From Caulobacter sp. Root655 (GTDB lineage: Bacteria > Pseudomonadota > Alphaproteobacteria > Caulobacterales > Caulobacteraceae), in assembly GCF_001427665.1 (NCBI RefSeq), contig NZ_LMHC01000023.1:532024-596023 (forward strand): 64,000 nucleotides of DNA, given 5' to 3'. Made by a program: the position numbers and the translations under genes. This document shows positions 49,970 through 57,758 of the stretch, in pieces (position 1 is the first letter of the stretch; each line of letters begins with the position of its first letter). Below the pieces are notes generated by a model, which saw only the letters and a list, made by a program, of their open reading frames with translations, was not told the origin of the DNA and ran no database searches.

Positions 49970-50446
49970 ATGAAGCTTGATCGTTTCGACCGCCAACTCC
50001 TCAACCTCGTCCAGGACGACGCGGGGCAGACTTCCGAGCAGTTGGCCCAGCAGGTCGCCCTGTCCCCCTCGGCCGTGCAGCGCCGCCTGCGCAAGCTGAA
50101 GGACGCCGGGGTCATCGTCCGCCACACCGCCATCCTCGAACCGCGCAAGGTGGGACGGCCGACCTTCTTCATCGTCTCGCTGGAGGTCGAGCGCGACCGC
50201 CCCGAACTGCTGGCCCAACTTCGGGCCTGGCTGGCGGCGCAGGAGCATGTGCAGCAGGCCTTCTACGTCACCGGCGAAGCCGACTTCATCCTGGTGGTCA
50301 CCGCGCCCGACACCGAGACCTACGACGCCCTGATGGCCCGCCTGGCGGTGGAGAACCCCAACGTTCGCAAGTTCACCACCAATGTCGCCCTGGGCGTGGT
50401 CAAGCGCGGCCTGACGATCCCGGTGCCGCTGGACGAGGCGGACTAG
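49970..50446 (+). CDS. Lrp/AsnC family transcriptional regulator
   Basis: A 158-residue regulator. The N-terminal helix-turn-helix is LDRFDRQLLNLVQDDAGQTS with EQLAQQVALSPSAVQRRLRK (about 1-42) and the C-terminal AsnC/RAM ligand-binding domain covers about 66-145 (VQQAFYVTGEADFILVVTAP, about 92-111). These proteins form octamers that respond to amino acids. Amino-acid-specific contacts cannot be read from the sequence. Upstream lies a perfect 21-bp palindrome shared with the divergent VOC gene. Confidence 0.93.
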   Translation: MKLDRFDRQLLNLVQDDAGQTSEQLAQQVALSPSAVQRRLRKLKDAGVIVRHTAILEPRKVGRPTFFIVSLEVERDRPELLAQLRAWLAAQEHVQQAFYVTGEADFILVVTAPDTETYDALMARLAVENPNVRKFTTNVALGVVKRGLTIPVPLDEAD

Positions 50447-50572
50447 AGTCACGGGAGGGCGGAGCCTGAGGAGGTCGACCATGGGTGGAAAGCAGTCCTT
50501 TGCACCAGTGTCGAGACTCCGCCGGCCACATGCGCTCTATTGCTGTTCAAAGCGGAGCGTTTGGAGAGCGGC

Positions 50573-51136
50573 ATGATCCACGGCTTGAGGGCGACCATCG
50601 CAGCGGTGGCGCTTTTGCTCGGCGGCCCGCCACTGGCCGCCGCCGCGCAGCAATCCCCCGCCGTCGCGGCCGAGAATCGGGACGGTCAGCGGGACTTTGA
50701 CTGGGAGGTCGGTGAATGGACGACACGCCTGTCTCGCCTCCAGCGCCCTCTGAGCGGTTCGAGCACCTGGGTCAAGTACGAGGGCGTGACTGTCGTGCGC
50801 CCTGTGCTGGGCGGCAGCGCCAATCTGGTCGAACTGAAGGTCGAAGGACCGGCTGGACGGATCGAGGGCCTGTCCTTGCGCCTGTACGACCCGGACGCCC
50901 GGCAGTGGAGCCTCAACTTCGCCGGCGGCGGGGTGCTGACCCGGCCGGTGTATGGCAAGTTCAGGGACGGTCGCGGCGTATTCTACGGACAGGACACGCT
51001 GGGCGCCCGGGCCATCCTGGTGCGCTTCATCATCTCCGACGTGACCGCCAACTCCGCTCGCTTCGAGCAAGCGTTTTCCGATGACGGCGGGATCAACTGG
51101 GAAGTGAATTGGATCGCCGTCGACACCCGCCGCTGA
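50573..51136 (+). CDS. Hypothetical exported protein (DUF1579-like)
   Basis: A 187-residue protein with a signal peptide (1-24, ending LAAAAQ). The mature part begins RDFDWEVGEWTTRLSRLQRP (about 42-61), close to the DFxxGxW pattern of DUF1579-type calycin-like barrels, and continues as a beta-rich domain (GRIEGLSLRLYDPDARQWSL; GVFYGQDTLGARAILVRFII) ending in GGINWEVNWIAVDTRR. A heme or lipid-like ligand is possible for such a fold, but nothing indicates one here. GGAGAGC precedes the ATG at 50573. Single gene. Confidence 0.7.
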   Translation: MIHGLRATIAAVALLLGGPPLAAAAQQSPAVAAENRDGQRDFDWEVGEWTTRLSRLQRPLSGSSTWVKYEGVTVVRPVLGGSANLVELKVEGPAGRIEGLSLRLYDPDARQWSLNFAGGGVLTRPVYGKFRDGRGVFYGQDTLGARAILVRFIISDVTANSARFEQAFSDDGGINWEVNWIAVDTRR

Positions 51137-51197
51137 GCGCGCACTTCGCGCGTCGCGATGTCCGCCGAGGGGTCGAAAGCCGATCTTGGACCGCACG

Positions 51198-52745
51198 TCA
51201 GCGCTTCAACCCCGCCGCCAGCGCCTTGGCCGCCTGGGCCGGCGAGACCTTGCCGTCGTCGCGATCGACCGAGAAGTTGGCCGCCCTCATCGCTTCGACC
51301 GTGATCGCGCCGTCCAGCCCCGCCAGCGCCTTGCGCAACCGTGCGTCGCCGGCCCGGCCCGGGGCGATCAGCAGCACGGCGTCGTAGGGCGGCAGCGCCC
51401 CCTTCGGGTCGCCCAGCACCACCAGGCCGTCGGCGGCGATGCGGCCGTCGCTGGAAAAGGCCGAGATCACGTCGGCCTCGCCCGAACCGAGGGCGCGGTA
51501 CATGAAGGTCGGCTGGAACTGGCGGCGGGCCTTGAAGCGCAGGCCGTAGGTGCGCTCGACGCTGGCCCATTCGGGGCGCGAGAAGAACTCCAGGTCGCCG
51601 CCCATGGTCAGGTCCGGCGCCTTGGCGGCCAGGTCGGCCAGGGTCATGATCCCCAGCGCCTGGGCGCGGTCGCGGCGCATGGCCAGGGCGTAGGCGTTCT
51701 CGAAGCCCAGCGGCGCCAGCAGCACGACGCCGTCGCGGCGTTTCAGCTCGGTCCGCAGCCCGTCCAGCACCGCCGCCCTGCCGGGATTGTCGGTCCGCCC
51801 CAGGACGTTGGCCCACAGGGTGCCGGAATAGTCGACATAGGCGTCGATTTCGCCGGCGGCCAGGGCGCGGTAGGCGACGGCCGAGCCGAGGTTGATCTTG
51901 CGCGTGACCCGCGCGCCCTGCCCCTCCAGCCGGTCGGCCATCAGCTCGGCCAGGATGTACTGCTCGGAGAAGTTCTTGGCTCCGATCACGTAGGAAGACG
52001 GGCGCGGCGCCAGATCAGCCGCCAGGGGCGCGACGGCGACGGCCAAGCCGATCGCCAGGCCGGCCAGGCCCGCGCCCCAGACCCGGCGGTCGCGTCGCTC
52101 GGCCCCGCGCTCGACCAGGCCCAGAAGCTGGTCGACCACCAGGGCCAGGCCCGCCGAGGCGACGCAGCCGGTCAATACCATCGCCCAGTTCTCGGTCTGC
52201 AGGCCGGAGAAGATGTAGTCGCCCAGCGAGGTCTGGCCGACGGGCGTGGAGAGCGTGGCCGCTCCGATGGTCCAAACCGCCGCCGTGCGCACGCCGGCCA
52301 TGATCACCGGCAGGGCCAGGGGCAGCTCCACCCGCCACAGCCGCTGGCGATCGGTCATGCCGACGCCGCGCGCCGCCTCGACCACCGCCGGCTCGACGCC
52401 GGTCAGGCCGGCCACGGTGTTGCGCAGGATCGGCAGCATCGAATACAGCGTCAGGGCCAGCAGCGACGGCAGGAAGCCCAGGGCCGAGAAGCCGTGGCCG
52501 AACGCGGCCTTGGCCAGGTTCGAGAGCAGCAGCAGCAACGGATAGAACAGGGCCAGCAGGGCCAGGCTGGGGATGGTCTGCACCAGCCCGGCCAGGGCCA
52601 GGGCCGGCCAGCGCAGGCGCGGGCTGCGGGCGGCCAGCACGCCCAGCGGCAGGGCTACAGCCAAGCCCAGGACCAGGGCCGAGGCCGACAGCACCACGTG
52701 CCAGGCCAGGCGTTCAGGCAGCAGGGACAACAGGCCGCTATTCAC
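51198..52745 (-). CDS. Osmoprotectant ABC transporter, permease-binding protein fusion
   Basis: A 515-residue fusion. Residues ~1-210 form an ABC permease with five or six transmembrane segments and the coupling loop EAARGVGMTDRQRLWRVELP (EAA-like, about 135-154). Residues ~235-515 are an OpuAC-type substrate-binding domain (VIGAKNFSEQYILAELMADR, YVDYSGTLWANVLGRTDN, and FKARRQFQPTFMYRALGSGE) for quaternary ammonium compounds such as glycine betaine or choline. The start is a GTG that overlaps the ATPase gene by eight bases. Together they make a complete two-gene importer. Confidence 0.9.
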   Translation of the reverse strand: MNSGLLSLLPERLAWHVVLSASALVLGLAVALPLGVLAARSPRLRWPALALAGLVQTIPSLALLALFYPLLLLLSNLAKAAFGHGFSALGFLPSLLALTLYSMLPILRNTVAGLTGVEPAVVEAARGVGMTDRQRLWRVELPLALPVIMAGVRTAAVWTIGAATLSTPVGQTSLGDYIFSGLQTENWAMVLTGCVASAGLALVVDQLLGLVERGAERRDRRVWGAGLAGLAIGLAVAVAPLAADLAPRPSSYVIGAKNFSEQYILAELMADRLEGQGARVTRKINLGSAVAYRALAAGEIDAYVDYSGTLWANVLGRTDNPGRAAVLDGLRTELKRRDGVVLLAPLGFENAYALAMRRDRAQALGIMTLADLAAKAPDLTMGGDLEFFSRPEWASVERTYGLRFKARRQFQPTFMYRALGSGEADVISAFSSDGRIAADGLVVLGDPKGALPPYDAVLLIAPGRAGDARLRKALAGLDGAITVEAMRAANFSVDRDDGKVSPAQAAKALAAGLKR

Positions 52746-53502
52746 CGGCGATCTCCCGCATCCGGGCGGCCTGGCGGCGCGGGGCCTGCATCAGGGCCTC
52801 GACCGCCGGGTCGGCATGGCCGGCCAGCAGGGCGCGCGGGGTGTTGTCGGCGATCACCCTGCCCCCGGCCATCACCACGATGCGGTCGGCCAGCAGCACG
52901 GCCTCGGCGATGTCGTGGGTGACCATCACCGTGGTCAGGGACAGCTGGTCGTGCAGGCGGCGGACGTCGTCGGCCAGGGCGACGCGGGTCACCGAGTCCA
53001 GCGCCCCGAACGGCTCGTCCATCAGCAGGATCGACGGCCGCGCCGCCAGGGCCCGGGCCACGCCCACCCGCTGGCGCTGGCCGCCGGACAGGTTGGCGGG
53101 ACGCCGCGTCGCCAATTCGCGGGGCAGGGCCACCAGGTCGAGCAGTTCCGCGGTGCGCGCCGTGATCTTGGCCGCGTCCCAGCCCAGCAGGGTCGGGACC
53201 ACGCCGATGTTCTCGCCCACCGTCAGGTGCGGAAACAGGCCGACCTCCTGGAACACGTAGCCGATGCGGCGGCGCAGGGTCGGGCCGTCCAGGTCGGCGG
53301 TCGGCGCGCCGTCGATCCGCACCTGGCCGCCGGTGGGCGTGACCAGGCCGTTGAGGGTCTTGAGCAGGGTGGTCTTGCCGGCCCCCGAGCCGCCGACCAG
53401 GGCGACGAACTGGCCGCGCGGGATCACAAGATCGGTGGGCTGGAGGACGGCCACACCGTCATAGGCCTTGCTGACCTGGTCCAGGACGATGGCGTCGGTC
53501 AT
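52738..53502 (-). CDS. Osmoprotectant ABC transporter ATP-binding protein
   Basis: A 254-residue ABC ATPase of the OpuA/ProV type. Walker A is GGSGAGKTT (about 35-43), the Q-loop is in YVFQEVGLFPHLTVGENIG (about 83-101), the signature is NLSGGQRQRVGVARAL (about 138-153), Walker B is ILLMDEPFGALD (about 158-169) and the switch His is in VMVTHDIAEA. It has no C-terminal CBS pair, unlike many osmoregulated ProV proteins, so regulation by ionic strength may differ. First gene of the two-gene operon. Confidence 0.93.
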   Translation of the reverse strand: MTDAIVLDQVSKAYDGVAVLQPTDLVIPRGQFVALVGGSGAGKTTLLKTLNGLVTPTGGQVRIDGAPTADLDGPTLRRRIGYVFQEVGLFPHLTVGENIGVVPTLLGWDAAKITARTAELLDLVALPRELATRRPANLSGGQRQRVGVARALAARPSILLMDEPFGALDSVTRVALADDVRRLHDQLSLTTVMVTHDIAEAVLLADRIVVMAGGRVIADNTPRALLAGHADPAVEALMQAPRRQAARMREIAGE

Positions 53503-53667
53503 GCGGCTCCAGATCGGCGTGGGCGAGACAAGCGGCGTCCCAGGGACGTGCTGTCGCAGGGGCGTCCTGTCACAGTCAGCCAGAACGCGCGGCGTGGGAA
53601 GCCTATTGCGACAGCTGATTCCCCGCGCGCGGTTCGCCGCGACGAGGCCGGCTCCCGGAGACCGATC

Positions 53668-53919
53668 ATGACCGCCACCCTCGCCGCCCGCCCGTTCGAA
53701 GCCCGCGTCACCCCCGCCGACAAGCGCGCCCGCGCCTTGATCAGCCGCCTGCGCTGGGCCGTCTTCGCGATGGCGCTGCTGAACGCCGTGGTCTGGGGCG
53801 GCATGATCGCGGCCCTGCGCGGCGTGGTCGACCTGCACGAGCTGGTGGACCAGGCCTGGGCTTGGGGCGCGGCCTGGCTGGCGGCGCTGCCCCACGTGAG
53901 CATCACGATTTCGCACTGA
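53668..53919 (+). CDS. Small membrane protein, paralogue 1
   Basis: An 83-residue protein of unknown function. A basic stretch (PADKRARALISR) precedes one transmembrane segment (about 29-51) with the core LRWAVFAMALLNAVVWGGMI, then a short amphipathic tail with Trp residues. CCGGAGACC precedes the ATG at 53668. A second gene at 54737 has the same core (LRWAV-x2-M-x-LLN-x2-VWGGMIA), so the two define a small family not named by any domain I know. No operon partner. Confidence 0.65.
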   Translation: MTATLAARPFEARVTPADKRARALISRLRWAVFAMALLNAVVWGGMIAALRGVVDLHELVDQAWAWGAAWLAALPHVSITISH

Positions 53920-54492
53920 GCCGCCTTTCCTCGCGGCAAGGCTTCGCCGCCTCACGCGGCGCGCCGCTGAGGTTCGGGGAGGGACGCGGAGCGCCGGGCT
54001 GGGCCCGGAGTTTGATTTGGAAATACCGTTTCGACACAGACCGACGCTCCGCGCGGTGCGTTTTCCAGGAGCGCTCGACGGTCGGCGTTGTTGGCGCCTC
54101 GCCGATTGAAGCCCCCGGCGGGAGAACGGAGCCAACGAAGCCCCGTCCGGTCCGCGTGCGTCACCGCACGCCTGCCGCCCTCGTCGGCCCATGCATCCCA
54201 CGCCGTATCTGTGTTCCATGCCCGGCCGGCACCAGAGGGATACAGGTCGCGGTTCCGTCCGAGGACGACACCGCCACCGACGAGCGCTACCCGCTCGACC
54301 GCCCCCCAAGGCCACGAAGGTCGCTGGCCACGCGCCCTCCCCATGCCTTGAGGTGGGTTGACTATGCGGCGGCTTCTGGAGGGGAGGACAGACGGGTTTT
54401 CGGCGTTGAATTCGTTGGGGAATGACGGCGGTTGCGGTGGGGACAACTTTCTCCGCTCACCTTTCTAGCGTCATCCCGGGCCTTGCCTCAGC
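53920..54492. other. Unexplained non-coding stretch, possible structured RNA
   Basis: No convincing gene lies in these ~570 bases. They hold several hairpins: GCGTGCG/CGCACGC with a TCAC loop (54154-54171), CGCTCC/GGAGCG (near 54046-54074), and a GGCCACG direct repeat (near 54312-54337). It does not match tmRNA, RNase P RNA or SRP RNA by their key motifs. A long open frame on the minus strand has no recognisable domain. A repeat element follows at 54493. Confidence 0.45.
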
Positions 54493-54640
54493 GTCCTGTC
54501 CCTCCCCCTTGTGGGGAGGGTGGCGGCGAAGCCGACGGGTGGGGGCCGGTGCAGGGCGCCTATTCCCCGCGCTCAATGCGGCGGCTCCCCCACCCGACCC
54601 CTTCGGGGCCATCCTCCCCGCAAGGGGGAGGGACGAGGCG
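54493..54640. repeat. ~148-bp dispersed palindromic element, copy 2
   Basis: Nearly identical to 8188-8335, including the internal TTCCCCGCGCTCAATGCGGC and the terminal CCGCAAGGGGGAGGGAC. The few differences are single bases (for example CACCCTCC becomes CATCCTCC). Same orientation as copy 1. Confidence 0.9.
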
Positions 54641-54736
54641 TGTTGCTGGCGGCGCGGCGGAAGAGCCTTGCCAACCGCGCGTCCTGAGCGCGAAATGACC
54701 GTATCGGGGGAAACTAAAGGCTACGTGGAGATAGCC

Positions 54737-54937
54737 ATGGCCGCCAGCTTGGACGCCCCGAGCACCGCTTCACCCGCCGCGAAGCCGCGCAAGCGCGGTC
54801 GCGCCAAGCGCAGCAGCCTGCGCTGGGCCGTGGTCGTGATGGTGTTGCTGAACGTTCTGGTGTGGGGCGGCATGATCGCCCTGACGCGCGGCCTGATCGC
54901 CTTGGGCGGTCAGCCCGGTTTGCGCCTGTTTCCCTGA
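54737..54937 (+). CDS. Small membrane protein, paralogue 2
   Basis: A 66-residue protein with an Ala/Lys/Arg-rich N terminus (AAKPRKRGRAKRSS) and one transmembrane segment carrying LRWAVVVMVLLNVLVWGGMI (about 28-47). The core matches the protein at 53668 almost residue for residue, while the ends differ. GTGGAG lies eight bases before the ATG. Function unknown; the strongly basic N terminus would sit in the cytoplasm. Confidence 0.65.
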   Translation: MAASLDAPSTASPAAKPRKRGRAKRSSLRWAVVVMVLLNVLVWGGMIALTRGLIALGGQPGLRLFP

Positions 54938-55311
54938 CGGGCCGAAGAAACCGAAAGCAACGATCCGCTCTTCCCGTGTCCCTCTTCCCAGGGCCGGCTC
55001 CCAGGTCCCGCGACCTCCCGTGTATCCCTGAGATTTTGCCGATAGCGAGTTCTACAATCTGCTCCATATTTTGATGGAGATATGAACCATATCTGACGCA
55101 CTCGCCGTCTTGGACCGACTATCCAATGCCCGTTCGCTCGAAGAGGTGGAGCAGGCCCGCCGCGATCTTCTCGCTGAGGCGTATGAACAGCGCCGCTTGA
55201 TGAAGACCAATGAGTTCGAACGCAGCGCGGAGATTGGCGACACCTAGCAGGGCGGATTGGAAAGAGGGACACGCGCTCTTTTCCCACTGCTTGAGCCCCT
55301 TCGCCCACCCC
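54938..55311. other. Gene-poor gap with an AT-rich pocket
   Basis: Between the small membrane gene and fliE. The pocket at 55032-55095 (GATTTTGCCGATAGCGAGTT and following) is much more AT-rich than its surroundings and could be a promoter or the edge of foreign DNA. A short open frame follows (55110-55247). Nothing else is recognised. Confidence 0.5.
55110..55247 (+). CDS. Possible small ORF or gene remnant
   Basis: A 45-codon frame (TTG start) with protein-like composition: LEEVEQARRDLLAEAYEQRR followed by LMKTNEFERSAEIGDT, a charged helix. The frame is open from 55086 after a stop, without an ATG or a good ribosome site, so it may be the 3' remnant of a lost gene. No family recognised. Confidence 0.25.
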   Translation: MDRLSNARSLEEVEQARRDLLAEAYEQRRLMKTNEFERSAEIGDT

Positions 55312-55620
55312 CTAGATCGGCATCCGCATGATTTCCTGATAGGCCGAGATCACCTGGTCGCGGACGGCCATCACCGTGTCGAGGCTGGCCTCGGCCGACG
55401 AGATGGCGGTGACGACGTCGATCAGTTCGGCCTTGCCGGCCGCCTGCTGGCCGATCTTCATTTCGGCCGCCTTGGTCTGGTGCAGGGTGTCGGTCATGGC
55501 CGACTTCAGCATCTCGCCGAAATCCATGCCCTTCTTGACCTCGCCGACCCCGCCCAGCGACGGCGTGGCCATCGAACCCTGGGCGGCGTAGGCCTTGGCG
55601 GCCGCGAGCGCGGTGATCAT
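55312..55620 (-). CDS. fliE: Flagellar hook-basal body protein FliE
   Basis: A 102-residue protein that joins the MS ring to the proximal rod. The C-terminal two thirds is the conserved region: [40 protein letters not shown] and [18 protein letters not shown]. No signal peptide; it is exported by the flagellar type III system. Last gene of flgB-flgC-fliE, 10 bases after flgC. Confidence 0.95.
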   Translation of the reverse strand: MITALAAAKAYAAQGSMATPSLGGVGEVKKGMDFGEMLKSAMTDTLHQTKAAEMKIGQQAAGKAELIDVVTAISSAEASLDTVMAVRDQVISAYQEIMRMPI

Positions 55621-55630
55621 CGGCTAGCCC

Positions 55631-56050
55631 TTACTTGCGCAGGATGTCGAGGGTGCGCGATTCCATGGCGCGCGACGTCTCGATGACATTGAGATTGGCT
55701 TCGTAGGCGCGTTGCGCCTCCTTCATGTCCAGCGCCTCGACCAGGGTGTCGACGTTGGGCAGCTTCATGTAGCCCTGGGCGTCGGCCGCCGGATTGCCGG
55801 GCTCGTAGACGGTGCGGAAGTCCTTGCGGTCGGGATCGACGCGAGCCATCGACACGCCCTCGGCGCCGGCCACCGTCATCGGGCGGAACACCGGCACCTG
55901 GCGGCGATAGGGGTCGCCGCCCGGCGTGCGGGCCGTGGAATTGGCGTTGGCGATGTTCTCGGCGATCACCCGCATCCGGCCCTGCTGGGCCTTCAGGGCG
56001 CTGGCGGCGACTTGCATGGTCGCCATCGACTGGGAGCGGATCTCAGGCAT
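55631..56050 (-). CDS. flgC: Flagellar basal-body rod protein FlgC
   Basis: A 139-residue proximal rod subunit. The N-terminal rod motif ALKAQQGRMRVIAENIANAN (about 18-37) with the following STARTPGGDPYRRQ, and the C-terminal YEANLNVIETSRAMESRTLDILRK helix (read over 115-139) form the usual paired coiled ends. Normal length. Eleven bases after flgB. Confidence 0.96.
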   Translation of the reverse strand: MPEIRSQSMATMQVAASALKAQQGRMRVIAENIANANSTARTPGGDPYRRQVPVFRPMTVAGAEGVSMARVDPDRKDFRTVYEPGNPAADAQGYMKLPNVDTLVEALDMKEAQRAYEANLNVIETSRAMESRTLDILRK

Positions 56051-56061
56051 CTTAAGTCTCC

Positions 56062-56508
56062 TTAGCCGCCCGGACGGCGCGTGGCCGTCTTCAGCATCTG
56101 CATCGATTTCTGGTAGAAGCCGACCGCCGCGTCGTAGTTCATCCGCGCGTCGGTCATCTTCAGCATCTGGTCCTCGAGCGTCACCGAATTGCCGTCGAGG
56201 GTGGTCTCGGTGTCGGCGCCCTCCGGCGAGCGCCAGACGCTGGCCGGCCTGGACGGCGCCATGTGGGCGGCGCTGGTGGCGATCATCTGGACGCCCGAGG
56301 TCGCCGTTCCCACCGGTCCGCCGCGATAGGGCTGGCCCGTGGTCTGCGACGCCAGCGACGCCTGGAAGGTGTAGGCCTTCAGGTCGCGCGGCCGGTAATC
56401 CGGCGTATCGCCGTTGGCGACGTTCTGCGCGATGACCTTCTGCCGTTCGGACAGATAGCCCATGCGGCTCTTGAGCATCGCGAAGAGAGGAATGTCATCG
56501 GGACCCAT
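56062..56508 (-). CDS. flgB: Flagellar basal-body rod protein FlgB
   Basis: A 148-residue proximal rod subunit with the rod motif SERQKVIAQNVANGDTPDYR (about 18-37) and C-terminal MLKMTDARMNYDAAVGFYQK. The ATG at 56508 (MGPDDIPLFAMLKSRMGYL) is proposed; a frame further upstream is not supported. First gene of the flgB-flgC-fliE operon, facing fliO-fliP across a 99-base region with a CtrA box. Confidence 0.94.
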   Translation of the reverse strand: MGPDDIPLFAMLKSRMGYLSERQKVIAQNVANGDTPDYRPRDLKAYTFQASLASQTTGQPYRGGPVGTATSGVQMIATSAAHMAPSRPASVWRSPEGADTETTLDGNSVTLEDQMLKMTDARMNYDAAVGFYQKSMQMLKTATRRPGG

Positions 56509-56531
56509 GCCGTCATGGTGAAGAAACAGGG

Positions 56532-56546
56532 TTAATCCAGCCTTAA
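56532..56546. promoter_or_regulatory. CtrA box between flgB and fliO
   Basis: TTAA, seven bases (TCCAGCC), TTAA followed by G: an exact CtrA consensus core, 24 bases from the flgB start and 62 from fliO. One site can serve both divergent class II flagellar operons. Confidence 0.85.
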
Positions 56547-56607
56547 GAACCTTGGGGCACACCAGGGGTGCGGCTCCGCGTCGCGCCCTTTTGCACCGTC
56601 AGGCGAC

Positions 56608-56934
56608 ATGAACTTCGACTTCGTTGAACTGATCCGCGCCGTCGCCGCCCTGGCCATCACCCTGGGGCTGGTCGGGCTGGCCGGCGTGGCCCTGCGCAAG
56701 TTCGGCCCCGACGCCATGTCGCGCCTGTCGATCCTGCGCAAGGAACGGCGGATGCAGGTGGTCGAGACCCTGGCCCTGGACCCCACGCGGCGCCTGGTGC
56801 TGTTCACCCTCGACGGCGAGGAGCGCCTGCTGGTGCTGGGCGACGGCAAGCTGCTGGAATGGGGCCCCAAGCCGGTGGCGACGGCGCCGGTCTCGATCGC
56901 CAAGATCTCTTCCTCGACGGGGCCCGTGGTCTGA
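56608..56934 (+). CDS. fliO: Flagellar biosynthesis protein FliO
   Basis: A 108-residue membrane protein with one transmembrane segment (about 8-28, LIRAVAALAITLGLVGLAGV) and a cytoplasmic FliO domain (LRKERRMQVVETLALDPTRR, then LVLFTLDGEERLLVLGDGKL). FliO is a scaffold for assembly of the FliP ring. Its TGA shares a base with the fliP ATG (TGATG). Confidence 0.93.
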   Translation: MNFDFVELIRAVAALAITLGLVGLAGVALRKFGPDAMSRLSILRKERRMQVVETLALDPTRRLVLFTLDGEERLLVLGDGKLLEWGPKPVATAPVSIAKISSSTGPVV

Positions 56935-57731
56935 TGCGCGGTTTCCTCAAGCTGATCACCGGCGCCGACCCCAAGGACCTGCGCCAGGCGGCGATCATCG
57001 CGGTGCTGGCCGGCCTGGTCACGGTGCTGGGCCCGGCGGCCGCCGTCGCCCAATCGGCGATCAATGTCGACCTGGGCACCGGCGCGGGCCTGTCCGAGCG
57101 CGTGGTGCAGATGGTCGGCCTGCTGACCGTGCTGAGCCTGGCGCCGTCGATCGTCATCATGACCACCTCGTTCGTGCGGATCGTCGTGGTGCTGGGCCTG
57201 CTGCGCACCGCCATCGGCGTGCAGCAGAGCCCGCCCAACCCGGTGATCATCAGCCTGGCCCTGTTCCTGACCGCCATCGTCATGGGTCCGACCTTCGAGA
57301 AGTCCTACGACGAGGGCGTCAAGCCGCTGCTCGACAAGCAGATGGAGATGCCCGAGGCGTTCGACGCCGCCGCCCAGCCTGTGAAGGTCTTCATGCTGCG
57401 GCAGGTGGACCAGGACGACCTGGCGCTGTTCATCCGCCTGTCGAAGATCGAGAAGCCCAAGACCGCCGCCGACACGCCACTCAAGGTGGTCACCCCGGCC
57501 TTCATGATCTCGGAACTGAAGCGCGCCTTCGAGATCGGCTTCCTGCTGTTCATCCCGTTCCTGGTCATCGACCTGGTGGTCGCCAGCGTGCTGATGAGCA
57601 TGGGCATGATGATGCTGCCGCCCGCCAGCGTCAGCCTGCCGTTCAAGCTGATCTTCTTCGTGCTAGTGGACGGCTGGCGACTCGTCGCCGGCAGCCTGGT
57701 CGAGAGCTTCCAGCGCGGCGCCGGCGGCTAG
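56934..57731 (+). CDS. fliP: Flagellar export protein FliP
   Basis: A 265-residue export-gate pore protein. It has a cleavable signal (about 1-40, ending AAAVAQ) as FliP proteins do, then the conserved block VQMVGLLTVLSLAPSIVIMTTSFVRIVVVLGLLRTA split over residues 60-95, and the second core GFLLFIPFLVIDLVVASVLMSMGMMMLPP (about 200-228). Four transmembrane segments. The ATG at 56934 overlaps the fliO stop by one base. Confidence 0.96.
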   Translation: MRGFLKLITGADPKDLRQAAIIAVLAGLVTVLGPAAAVAQSAINVDLGTGAGLSERVVQMVGLLTVLSLAPSIVIMTTSFVRIVVVLGLLRTAIGVQQSPPNPVIISLALFLTAIVMGPTFEKSYDEGVKPLLDKQMEMPEAFDAAAQPVKVFMLRQVDQDDLALFIRLSKIEKPKTAADTPLKVVTPAFMISELKRAFEIGFLLFIPFLVIDLVVASVLMSMGMMMLPPASVSLPFKLIFFVLVDGWRLVAGSLVESFQRGAGG

Positions 57732-57758
57732 AAAACAAGAAGAAGCAGAAGAACAACG

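Noticed and set aside
53952-54446. 164-codon minus-strand frame in the gene-poor stretch
   Set aside because: Long open frames are common by chance at this GC content; it has no ribosome site, no domain and runs through several inverted repeats.
53920-54492. tmRNA, RNase P RNA or SRP RNA
   Set aside because: The proteolysis-tag coding sequence, the GAGGAAAGTCC core and the SRP tetraloop-asymmetric loop motif were each looked for and not found on either strand.
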